The notes under the pieces are model-generated. The model did no database searches. It was not told the origin of the DNA and saw only the letters and a program-made list of their open reading frames with translations. Positions 35,781 to 47,602 of a DNA stretch of 64,000 nt are shown here, piece by piece (the first letter of the stretch is position 1; every line of letters begins with the position of its first letter). Source of the stretch: Rallus limicola (lineage: Eukaryota; Chordata; Aves; Gruiformes; Rallidae); assembly GCA_022605955.1 (NCBI GenBank), contig JAKCOZ010000021.1:12010501-12074500 (forward strand). Direction: 5' to 3'. The translations under genes and the position numbers were made by a program.

Positions 35781-36521
35781 CCTCCAAGATGGGACGCGGG
35801 CACGGGGGGGGAACGGGAAGGAGGGGGGAAGCTGTGCGCTTGCGTAATGCCGCTCGGCGGGAGGGCGCCCTCTGCAGGGCGCGGGGGGAGACCGGTGGCG
35901 CAGTGGCTCCGTCCCGGCACGGGCACGGTGCGGCGAGGCAGAGGCACGGCGCGCGGGAACGCCCCGCCCCGCTCCCGCCTGGCGCCACGGGGGCGGAGGT
36001 TGCAGCGCACATCCGTACCGGCAGCGCTTGGAGACCCCCGAGCCCGCCCGTTACCACGCGCCCACCCGTCTTTCATACCCCCCGGGTGAGGGGCGCTCAC
36101 CCCGCCAGTCCCCGGGCAGCCCGCTCCCAGCCCCGACCGCCCTTTGGGGAAGGCGTTTCCCCGGTATCCCACCTCCCCGTCCCCGCCACAGCCCCGGGGC
36201 TGAGCGCCAGCTGCTCCCAGAGCCCCTCCGCGGGACAGCGCCCGCCCGCAGCGCTCCGGAGGAGAACGGAGGGGACTTAAGAGAGGAGGGGCGGGGTCTC
36301 TGGAGAGAGTTCCTAAGAGAACTTAGAAGTAACTTAAGAGAGTTCTGGGGGCTCTGAAGGCTCTTGCCCCCTTTCACCCTCCAGCTGAGGGGTGCCCGAG
36401 CACCATCGCTGCGGCATTTGAGATGCTTCACCCATCAAACCGCTGCCACTGTCATTTCACCCCCCTTCTTAAAAAAAACCCGCAGCCCCCCCAGCATCAG
36501 TAAAGCAGGGAATTGGGCAAA

Positions 36522-36576
36522 CCAACAGCAAGCCATGGCCCACCCCAACAGCAAGCCATGACCCACCCCAACAGCC
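36522..36576 (+). repeat. 23-bp tandem repeat, about 2.4 copies
   Basis: Unit ccaacagcaagccatg-[ga]-cccac at 36522-36544 and 36545-36567, plus a partial third copy. Confidence 0.8.
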
Positions 36577-37979
36577 CCAGCAAGGAAAACGTGAGAGTGG
36601 GAGAGAAAGCAGGCCCTAATTGTGCCAGCACGCGTGGCAAAGCCGGCTCACAGGGGTCATCATCAAATCTGTGGCAACATCTGGACTGGAAGAGGAGAAG
36701 GACACATCAAAGCAGCTGCAGGAGATAACGGGGAGTTTGGGCTGAGGAGGTTATCCAGGGTAAACGGCACTTGGCAATTTATTGTATGTTGTTTTTAATA
36801 AGAGCCACATCTAGCACCCCTAAATTAGAAAAGACAGGCAGCTGCGTTCACTCAAACGAGCAAGGATAAAGAGGGGCTGGGAGCAGGTTTCACAGCGTCT
36901 GGCATTGTCTGCCTAAATCCCCCTCTGCCTTTGAAACCTCGCCTCCTTTGCTTCCCAGGTTTGGGGCTCTTGATCTCCAGACTGTGTGCAATGCCCGTGA
37001 GCCGGAGGTGGCGAGCGGCTCGGCTGGTTGCTAATGAAGCATGCTGTGGTGTCTACCGCACGGCAGGAAGATTTCATAAGCTTGGCACCTGTTCCAGATG
37101 AATGGAGTTGATGGCATGGGCTGGAAATGTGTCTATCGTCAGCCCAGCTTGAAATGTCTGAGGATTATCTCTGTAAATCACGGATTCTCGCGAGTGCGGT
37201 GAGCAAAGCTCAGCTGGGTCCAGGTGTCCTGCAGATTTAGAGTAAATCTCTGCTTTCAGGCCACATATTTGCTGCCATGTGTATCGGCCAAGGCCAACAG
37301 TCCGTTTGAGGAGCGGATCACAGCTCCTCTTGAGAAGAATTGCAGAAGCAGAACTTAGGTCTTTTAAAACCACAGAAAAGGCTTTTACTCTTAAGCAAAG
37401 AATGGGGGTTGCTTTGGGGGATTGTGGAAGGTGCCCAAATAGTTTTCACAGACACCCAGTTGAGCTGCAAACAGGTACAAACCACACTAAACTGCTTTAA
37501 TTTGTCAGGTACAGCAGATGTGGCTGTCCTCGTCATCTTTTTCCTTAACCTCACCAAACCACTGCCTGATTCAAGCTGAAATCTTCCAGCCTAACTGATC
37601 TTAAAAAAAAAAAGTAGTAGTTTCTTTCTTCTGGTTCAATTAGAACCAAGGCCACCAACAACTTGTTTCACTTTCATTGAGAAATCCCATGTTGCCTCTA
37701 AAGTACGCAGGGATTGATTCCCATTAGGGGAATAGAACCAGTTTCAGAGCTGAAGAGTGGTTGGTAAACCTTGTCCCTGTGTGCCTGGTCACCCAGAGCT
37801 TAGGGCCCTTGTTTGAAGAGGCAATGTGGAGATCCCAGCTGCCTGAGCAGAGGTAAGATCCAACACAAAAGAGAATCCTTCCTTCTGAGCTGCAGCAGGT
37901 TTGGGAGAAATCCTTCCTGGTCATAGAGTTCATGTTGTATCAGGTATTTCATCAGAGCAAGTAATGTGCCAAGGAGTTG

Positions 37980-38070
37980 TTAATCATTTAAAATAATTAA
38001 GCTGCTTAGAAAATGAATTTGCATCCTTTTGGTGAGTCTGCTAATCACCTGTTAATCACTTTGATCACAA
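37980..38070. promoter_or_regulatory. Candidate AT-rich regulatory cluster
   Basis: Within about 90 bp are ttaatcattt, aataattaag, a gaatttgcat octamer-like element, gctaatcacc, gttaatcact and a TCF/LEF-type ctttgatc. The density of homeodomain cores is unlike the flanks. Suggestive only; no conservation data were available. Confidence 0.3.
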
Positions 38071-40101
38071 TGAAGCCATCCTTGCTGATGTGAGATTACA
38101 GCAAGGATGCCTCCTGCAGAAACAAGGATCCTTACCTGGAAATGAAGTCATCCCAGTCTCAGGATGCAGGAAAGACAACCTCAGGAACCCTTGCTAGGAG
38201 AGTGGGGCATCTGTACAACCAGCTTAAAATTCATTGTGGAGAAACTCAGGCCCCCTTGTAAGACAGTGGCAGTTTGCCCCAGCTCAGGGCACTGCTCTGC
38301 TGTCACTGTGATGCTGAGGAAGTGGCGATGCAGGCCAACATGCCATGGCAGCATCACAGCCTCGCACGAGAGGCTGTGTCATGAGGCCCCTGTGCACAAG
38401 TTCATCCTGCTAAACATGTAAGATCATTCCTGAATCGCTGGCTGCACCTTAAAGCCATTCGCAGGGTGAGCCACCCTTTGTCAGAGCCCCGCAGGGCCGA
38501 CAAGTTTGAACCAAATTCTCACTCAAACTGCCAAGCGAAGCCTCTTGACTGACTTGGGGTTTTTTTTTGGTCAGATTTCTGGGTCCACTGCTCCCTGCTG
38601 CAACCACGATAAGATGCCTGGAGGAGGGGGGAGAGCAAAGTACCCAATTTCCTTCACAAAAACCAAGCTACGGTTCCTTTCTGACTGGAGTTAAGGGTAA
38701 GGTGGGTTCTCATAGTCCAGTGACTCTGCAGTGAATGCGGAGTCCAGTGGGTGCCACCCCAGGCACACTGCCTGGCAGCACCCCTGAGGCTGTGTTACCC
38801 CACTAGAAATGGCCTATTTGACCCAGGAGACCTCTTCTCCTTCCAGCTTGTCCTCCTGCCTCCCAGTGGCTCCCACACCCTGTTGGCACCTGCCTGCCCA
38901 CCACAGGTCAGCTGCTCCCTCGCCAGCCCCCCAGCCCTTCCCTTTGGAAGCCAGGTGCTCATTCTTGCCGAGCTTCTCCCTGCTGTCTGTTTTCATTGGT
39001 GAACGCTGCTCACATCCCCATGATTGATTGTGTTTGAGTTTGATTGTGGAACATCCTGGGATGTTTGCATGAGAGGTGCTACATAAGCATAATTTGTGCT
39101 GTATTTTCTTTGCCTAATGGAAGCTTAAGCTTGGAGTTTAAGATCGTTTTGGCCCTTTGCTGAGACATTGTTCATCAACCTCAGCGCTTTCAGCTCCACA
39201 GCCTTCTCTATTCACTGCCAGCTTTAAAGAAATAATAAAGAAAAATATTGTGCTCCATTCCCTTGTGTCAGTGATGCCTATGAAGCACAGCCTGGGGCAG
39301 AGGTGTAGCAGCCTTCCCCTCAATACTAGCCTAGATCTGTGCTGCCCATCTCCAATGGGAAAGATGCTCTTTGTACAACCTCAGCCTTGTCCAGGGCTTT
39401 GCTCCCACAAGCGGATGCTGCATTATTTGCAGCAGAGATGCTGAAGTGGGAGACAGAAGAGACATGATGGTAACTCACCACCTGTGTGGCTACCCAAACA
39501 AACGGGAAATGTCTTTCCCAGTCTTGAAACCCCAAGACTTTTGGAAAAAAAAGATGTGGAAATTAATCCCAGGGAATTTGTATGGTCTGAACCATCGCTG
39601 GACGCAGCCTGAAAACCTCTGCAGGTCCCACATTTCCCCTGCAACTCTCCTCAAATGAATAGGAAGGGTATGATCTGAGCTGCAGGGAATTTTCAGCATA
39701 TTTGGTGGTTATATCCAAAGACCAAAATATTTTGGGATACTGGGCAAAGCATAATAAAGAACCAATTCAGTTTTTCAGTGGTGCAAACTTTTTTAATGCT
39801 ACAAATTAATACCTACTGCTGCAAAATATTTACATTCCTTGTTCCTCACGGCCAGACTGCAGCAGATCAGACTAATGACAGGGTTTAATTTATGGGGGAG
39901 AATGCTCTTGTGATGAGCAGGGGCTCTGAGGAGCTGGGTTTAATTCACGGTTCTGACAAACTTCCTCTCCAGCTATAGGCAAGTCCCTTAACCTCTGTTT
40001 CCCCATCCCCTGAGCAGGATACAGGAGAGGTCCTTCACTCCTTCCTAAATTTCTGTCTGAGGTAACTGTGAGGGTGCAGAGGGCTACGATAATCAGCCTG
40101 A

Positions 40102-40565
40102 ATCACAAGGTTGGAAAAGACCTTTAAGATCATCAAGTCCAACTGTTCCTGTCCTGTGCTGAACTATGTCCCTGAGCACCTCATCTACCCTTTTTTAAAA
40201 ACACACAGGGATGGTGACTCAGCCCCCTCCCTAGGCAGCCTGTTCCAGGGCCTGACAACTCTTTCAGTAAATTATTTTTTCCTAATATCTGCTCTGACCC
40301 TGCCCTGGCACAGCTCGAGGCCATTTCCCCTTGTCCCATCTCCTGTCCCCTGGCTGAAGATACCATTGCCCACCTCTCTGCACCCTCCTGTCAGGTTATT
40401 GTAGGCAGTGAAAAGGTCCCACCTCAGTCTCCTTTTCTCCAGGATGAACTCCCTCAGCTGTTCCTCATATGATTTGTCCTCCAGCCTCTTCCCCAGCCTG
40501 GATGTCCTTCTTTGGAGTCACTCAAGGACTTCAATGTCCTTCTCATGGCGAGGAGCCCAGACACC
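40102..40565 (-). mobile_element. CR1 LINE fragment (5'-truncated)
   Basis: Begins on the plus strand with aaggttggaaaagaccttta and carries the same segments as the copy at 34.9 kb (cagggatggtgactcagcc, ctgaccctgccctggcacag, cctcagtctccttttctcc). Inserted in minus orientation, about 460 bp, with no coding capacity left. Confidence 0.92.
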
Positions 40566-43500
40566 TGAAGAGGTTTAAAACAACTAGAGTTCAAGAAGAT
40601 GTAAAATAGTTACTCTTCCTACAGTACAAATTAAACAGCCCATTAGCAGATGAAATGGGGATGAGATTTCTTTTGAAAAGAATATACAGCTGGTGATTAA
40701 GTATACATACCCTTGGGCATGAAGTGGTCTGGATTAATTGGGTACCTGTGCCTGACTTCCTTGGACAGCTGTGGTGGCTGCACACGCAGCTCTGCGCTGA
40801 AACACTCCCCAGTTTTTGCACAGCACACACCCCACACTGCCTGGCTTTGCCAGGGAAAATCCTCACACACACATACACACCCCAGCACCCGGGTATTTTA
40901 ATTACTAGTAGGTGCCTCCCTGCAACCAGAGCAAGCAGCGCTCCCCGAGCAGCACAGGCACTGGGAAGTAACTCCTGCCCAGACAGGCCAACCCTTCTGT
41001 CCACCACATGCTGCAAGTGTTGTCTGCTGGTCCCATTTATCCCCTTCCTGTAATGATTATCAATCACAGATCAAACATCATGCAAAACTCACAGTGGCAA
41101 TCACTCCAGAACCCTCTGCCTGTGAGCTACTGGATGAAATTGGGGTTTTTTTTTTAGACAAAGAATCTGCTGTTTGTTAGAACTCATTGGATACGGGAAG
41201 GAAATGGTCTGTCCTTGCTCCTTCACACTCACAAGTATGAGCTTTGGCCAGTATGACTTTACTGGTGCATTTTTAGCTTGTGTAATTGCAGGAAAAAATC
41301 TGAATGGTATATTCAGGTGTGAGACTGGCAGTGAGTTGGGGTTGATTAGCTGCAGGGACCGCAGTTAATAGTTCTGGTCTCTTGACCAGACACCTGGTAG
41401 AGCCACATGGCATGAGCTGTGGCTGTCACAGTCAAATATAGAATTACAAATATTAAACATAAAACTAAAAAATATACATTCACAACATTTAACCTGTGCT
41501 TTACTGGCTCGGTTAATTACATAAGGTTGGCTGCCAATGGAACTTGGATGCATCCTGACCATAATGACTATTAAAATGCTCTGTAGATTAAAAAAATAAC
41601 TACAAGATCCATTCAAAGGGTATGCTGAACAGCCCGTGTGCTCAAGATGGCTAGTGCCTTAATTTGGATGCTCAAATTAAATTTATTTTATTCTGCAAAT
41701 GAACTCTTCAGTTTTTACCCATTTATTTGCCATGTTCCACAAGCTGAACACCTCCTGCTCTCCTCACCATGCTCTTTCACCATGGGGCTGCTCCACATCT
41801 TTGCCTTCCTTGGAGGAAACAGGGATACCCAAGGCTGTGGGGTTTATCAGTGCCATCATCAACCATCAGTGGCATCTGAAAGGCAAGATGGGCAGAAAGA
41901 CAGTGGGGTGAGAGGATGTGTTGGTGTGATGCGTGCTGAGCAGCATCCAGGTCACCCACCCCTGGGGTCAGGGCAGTGAAGAAATGAGTTTGCTTTATGA
42001 GATGGACAGACTGGCTGCTCTCAGCTCTCACTGAGGAAGCACATCCCAGTCTGCCAGGAACAGAGCATCTCCCAAAATACAGGGGTCCTGTCTGCCCCTT
42101 ACCATGCTGGGAGGAAAGTACAGAGGGTGCTCAGTTGTGCCTAGAGCAGGGTGGGCACTAACAGCCTGAGGAGGAGGTGGGTGATGAAGGCTGTGCTCCC
42201 ACTGCCCAGGCTCTACCTGTTGTAACAACAAACAACACCACTTTCCCCCAGCCTCGAGTTTGGTGAAAAACAACATTAAAACCAAATCCTAGTGCTGCAA
42301 CTGAATCAGAGCATTTACCAGCTCCACTTAAAGGAACAGGATTCTTTTCACAAGTGTTTATTTGTACACTTCAAACAAGCTACTTCTTTTTAATTATGAG
42401 CCCAGCACAGATGTGCAACTCAGCACAGCCTCTGTGACCCCATTCAGAGGTAAGGAAAAAAATTACATGAGAAGAATGTTCTGCCACTTCACTGAAAAAA
42501 AGCCTTTCTTTGGGCTGTTTATTTTAAGTAGTCTCCAAACAATTGGCAAAGCAGATCTTACCCTGGTGTGGGGAGACCAACAGGACCCTGTGAGATGATG
42601 GAAGATGCCAGTGTTGCGCTGGGTGCCCTCTGAGGATGGGGGATGCAGTTTCCCTCCTTGCAGAGCAGTGTTTCTGCACACCAGTGAAAGCTTGCTCCCC
42701 CCAAGACGGCACTGCTGGAGCTTTGAACTCCACTTCAAAGCTGGAGCGAGGTTTCTGTAAACCCAGAGAAACAGGTAAATATTTGTCAGGGTCAGTTAAC
42801 CCTCAGCACCTCAACAGTCAGCTGCACGAGATGGCTGGAGGGGTTTAAGCAAGCACAGAGCAGAGCCTTGTTGATATACTGAACCACTTCAGGAGGCAGC
42901 TAGACACAAAGCACCATGGAGAGGAGACCTGGAGTTTTCCCCTTAGCACAGTCCATGAACTCATGGAGACATCTCACCCTCTCCATCACCAGAGCAAGCA
43001 GAGACAACAATCCTCTCCTTGTCTAGAGAGAAGAACAGCCCTACTCCCAGTCCTGCTGCAACTGAAGCTTTATAACCACTTCACTGGCCCCAGTTACTCC
43101 AGATGGACATCAGCTGTTGGCTGAGGGCTCATTGTATGTCCCACCTGCTATCTCAGGTTTAATGGTGGGTGGACATCATGAGGCATCTATACCAGAAGGC
43201 ATGCCATCATATAGCATTTCCATGAATTTATCAAGTTCCAGTCTCTGACATTCCCCCAACCCACGTACAGGGTTCCAGGATCTTGGGTTTGGAAAGAGGG
43301 CTTGCTGGGTGCCTCCATCCCTGGTGCCTGTGCCGCAGCAGCTGATGGAGGGGAGCAATAAGGACACCCCAGCAGCTAACCCCAGCCACTAAACCACCCA
43401 CCAGAACCCCCCAGGCTGCTTCTCTCTTATCAGCACAACATGAAAAAAAAAAAAACAAACAGCTTAAATAATAAAAAAAGGAAGGGAAAAACCAGAAACA

Positions 43501-44699
43501 GCTGAGTGCCAGATGGGAAGGATGGGGCCAGACTCATTCCTCACCCTCCAGCCCAAACTTGACCCAGCAACCCCTGCTCAGACATGTCCCCTGGGGCAAT
43601 GCCACCCTCCCATTCTCTCAGCCAGGAACCAGCAGCTGGATGTTGACAACCCCAAAAGGAAGCGCCGGGGCTGTAACAGGGTCCAGCTGGGAACTGCGTG
43701 CAGCCCCCACGGGCATCTTTCCCCTCGGCTCTGGGACACGTGCCGGGAAGATGCTGGGACAGGCTCTGCGGACGAGGTGCTCCTGCATGGCTCTCACCTC
43801 CCCCAGCTTCAAGGCAGGGAAAGCCGGGTGCAGGGGACCGAGCCGCCTCGGCAGGCTGGGCTGTGCAGCCACACATGGGCAGCAGACGGAGCGGCGAGGC
43901 GAAACCCTGCTCCGCGTCTGCTGGGGAAGCGGAGCGGGGAGAGGGACGTGCCAAAGGCAACAGCTGTCTTGGTGAGCTCAGTGTTTGCTGTCCTGCGAGA
44001 CGCCGGCCGCGGGGCAGATGGGCTCTGTCCTTCCCTTCACCGAGCACCTCCCTCCGCCCTGCCAGGTGCCTCTGCGGGAGCTGGCACCAGCACCTCTCTT
44101 CCCAAAATGAAGGCTGGATTGTCCTGAGCTTTGCCTGCTCGGGGAGTCAAATCCCCGTGGCAGCATCGGGGAGGATGAGCCTTATCAGCCATGGTCCTTG
44201 TCAACAGCCACAGGCCCAGGTCCCCGTGGGGTGTGTGCTCCAGGCACTGGTGTGTGCCCAGCTCTGTGCTGTCTCCTCCCTGCCACCGGGGACCTGGGCA
44301 CATGGCACGTTGGGCATGGGTGTGTGAGCACAGCGCAGCTCCACAGGGATGCTGTGCTGCTGAGGTAACAGATCTGGCTGGGACCTCCAGCTGTGTGGCT
44401 CCTCACAAGCTTTTACCTCCTTGGAACAACAGAATTTATCACTTGTGGCAGACATGGCATCTGAGTGGGTTCAGGACTGCAGCCCCTTCTTGCAGCATCC
44501 AGCACAGGCTGAGCCAGAGACCTGCTTTCTTTATTGCACCCAGCAGATACTGTGGAGTCAGAGCTCTTGATCTCCTCACAAGTGCACTTGGCTTGGCCTC
44601 AGATTAGCAATCCAGAAACTGAAGGTTGCTTTTTGGATGGTCAAATGCATGCAGGCCCCCAACATGCACATTTTGCCATGATAAGTGTGAGATAAGACT

Positions 44700-44792
44700 T
44701 GCATGCTTTTTATAATAAGACTTATAATGAGAGTCCAAGAAGGAGACTTATAAGACATATAAGAAGATTTATAATAAGAGTCCAAGACAAGG
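44700..44792 (+). repeat. Imperfect local repeat (ataagacttataa / agagtccaagacaag family)
   Basis: The motif ttataata/ga-gagtccaaga recurs at about 44,721-44,742 and 44,769-44,790, with additional acttataag units between. An AT-rich, locally expanded sequence. Confidence 0.6.
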
Positions 44793-47592
44793 GAGGAGCA
44801 GATGATGCCGAAGTAAGTCTGGCACAAGTCAGCAGTGATGGTATGTCCACAGGCTCTGTAGTCCCTGCCCAGTGTGCCAGAGCAAGGGCTGCAGAGCTGT
44901 GTTTGCAGGGAATGCACTCTTCATTAGGGAAAGGTTATGGTGTAAGGCAGAGAAGAGCACCCCAAGGTTCTTGTTTTCTGCTTTCCCAGCCTTTGTCCAG
45001 CTTCGAGTAAATGTTTCTTGCAAACATCTGAACCTCTGTGGTTGGACCTGAGAAATTTCATGTCTAGGCAGACAGAAATCTCTGGCTTAGATCCAGCCAT
45101 TTGGACATGGGAAAGGTTGGAAGTTCCAAGAGAAAGGGGAGATTTCTTGGCAAAGATTCACAAGAAATCCTTCCAGGAGAGTGGAGGGAGTGAAAACAGT
45201 GTCCATCCAGCAGCTCCCGCTCTCTGGGTAGAAGCTAGAAAGCCCTGAGCTGTGCTGGTACAGTGACAGATTTTAAGTGTGAGCAAAAATATTTGAGGCT
45301 TGTTCCAGCTTCATTGCCAGAACAGGTGAATGTTGCAGAAATCCTGCATGGTCCTGCTCTGGAGCTCTGAGGTGGTGCTGGTCATCGGCAACCCTCAAAG
45401 CCTTCTGGCTGATGTGGTTGGTACAATAGTACAGATGGAGAAATATGTATGGAAAGTGGTTTTCCTGGTGTCACTCAGGAGACCCAAAGCCTCAGGTCTG
45501 CACCCCTGTCTCACCCTTTAGGTGGTCTCTCTGCCCCAGCACTGCTGATCTCCAAGGGGAGAGGCTGGTGCTCAGCCTTGTGAAGAGATGTTAATACACT
45601 GTATGGGCACATCTTTCCTGCCAAAAGCCTTCCCATCTCCTCTGGATGCCCCTGGGAGTTCCTGTTCTATGTCTTTCCTCCTGTACCACCTTATTGTAGT
45701 CACCAGGGTCTGCTTTTAAACCTGCCAGGCTTTGAGGGATGACCCCCAACCTGACCCTCATTCCCCTCCCTGCTGGACATGCCCTGAGCAGATCCTGGGG
45801 AAGAGGGAACACCTTCAGGATACCCCATCCCAACATTCCACGGAGTGATAAACCACTGCACACATCCCACTCTTCCCCGCAGAGCCAGGGAGGAACGTAG
45901 CCCCACTGGTTTTAATCTGGGCCAAACAAACAAACATTTTTCTGTGGAAAAAACCCATTTTGTGGCTGGAGAAAGTGAATGGTGCACCGGTGGGGATGGT
46001 TGGGGGTTGTTTGCTGGTGCCACAGGAGGGGCCTGGGGCACGTGAGCACCAGGGCCACCCCCGAGAAGAGCAGCAACAGGAACAAGACCTCCCTGTGCAG
46101 CCCTGACAAACCCGCCTGTGAACCAGTGCCAGGTACTCAGTGTCTATCTTAATCTGGGTCTTGGAAAAAAAGGGACTGGAGTGAATACACAGGGGCTGCA
46201 GTCAAGCTGTGGTACGTACCCATCCAGCAAGAAAATTACATGGTAAGGCTGCCAGGGTGTCCTGACTTCACTTCACCAGGTCTGGGCTGCTGGGGCTGCG
46301 ATCCGATAGCCCCTGACCAGCAGCTGGTCCAGCCCATTGCCAGAGCTGTGGCATTTCCCAACCATTGCACAGGTAGTGTTCACTGTGTCGCATGCCCAGG
46401 AAAGAAATGATGTCAGCTCGCCCCAGGTGATGCCTTTTGTGCAGGTTGGTTTTGCCCTGTGGGGTGGTGAGCTCCCACTGGGACCCCTGGGTGGGACTGA
46501 TGGGTTTCCCACCGCTGAGCCAGCTGTGCAGACAGCAGGTGATAAGCACAGTAAGAAAACCCCACCGTCACTGTGTTTCCAGGGCTGCCGACTCTGGTGC
46601 ATGCCTGTGTGCGCAGGAAGAGCTGGGTGCAGGCTGCACCCCCACGAGCAAATTGTGGGTGCTCATTGGGGATGGGGAGGGTGAGGTAGTGGGCACAGTG
46701 CTGCTGTGGGGCAGGGGCTCCTGATCCCCAGCCCAGGTGAGGCTGGAGAGGAGGTCCCAGCAGATGTTTGGGTCTATCTCAGTCTCAGCTGACGTGTGGT
46801 GCAGTGGGCCTCTCTTTCCACTGACCTGTTAGGTTCTCCTCATGCCGGCAGAGTGCAGTGAGACTGTCACGCACCCACAGCACCAGGCTGAAAAATAAAT
46901 CATTAGCAAACAGCAAATTAACTCTCTTCTGAATTGTGCTGAGAGGAGCTTCCGTGCTGTTTGTTAAGTGGATTTCTAAACTTAGCACAGTTACCGTAAA
47001 ACTGCCTCTGCAAGGAACTACCGTCCGCAGCACTCGACTTCAGAGGCATTTATTTCTAGAACTGGTGGAAAAATTTCTTGCCTTTCAAAGGCTCCAATTA
47101 TCCCTTGGTGCTGACCAAAGGCAGCGGCCCTCATGGCTTCCTCACAGGCAGCCGTGGGCTGCTGGTGGGAACCACAGCTCCGATGGTGCCACAGGGGACA
47201 GGGGAGAGGTTGGGGGGCTGATACCCACCTATTGACCAAAGAGGTGGCATGGGATCCTGTTAGCCTTGATGGTCACCTCAGTTAATACCCCAAAACGAGC
47301 GGGTTTTGCTTTGCATCACAAAGGTGTCAGTCCTGCCCTGGTTTCAGCCACGGTTGCTGCTTAGCACTAAACACTCCTGGGATCAGGCTGCTATCAGGAC
47401 CTGGCCAGTTGCACCAGTAAAAGGAGCAAATTGCAGCTCGCAGAATGGGGGCAGTGCCCAGGTGGCCTTAGGGGAGCAGGTCTGTAGCCAGGCTGTGGGC
47501 AAGGCAGCCCTGCTGAGCCCAGCCTGGGTGGTCGGGCCCACATGTGCAGGCTCCTGCCCACGCTCCCGACTGCCGACTCCCTGCACCTTGGC

Positions 47593-47602
47593 TATATATA
47601 AA
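47593..47602 (+). promoter_or_regulatory. Isolated TATA-like element
   Basis: TATATATAAA preceded by a C-rich segment, a strong match to a TATA box, but with no recognisable exon within the next kilobases. May be chance. Confidence 0.2.

Larger units (their letters stand above)
35340..36290. promoter_or_regulatory. FITM2: CpG island with FITM2 promoter
   Basis: A dense CpG segment around and upstream of FITM2 exon 1 (upstream is to the right). It contains an ETS motif (cttccgg, about 35,748), a CRE-like cgtcacgc (about 35,729), two CTCF-like cores (35,762-35,780 and about 35,863-35,878) and no TATA box. The transcription start is inferred at about 35,700-35,780. Confidence 0.75.

Noticed and set aside
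34854..36089. 411-aa plus-strand ORF
   Set aside because: The left third is antisense CR1 sequence and the rest is antisense to the FITM2 exon and CpG island. It is a chance read-through.
43513..44327. Two overlapping ORFs of about 205 aa in the CpG-richer intergenic patch
   Set aside because: Several frames are open on both strands and none gives a recognisable protein. Kept only as a possible regulatory patch.
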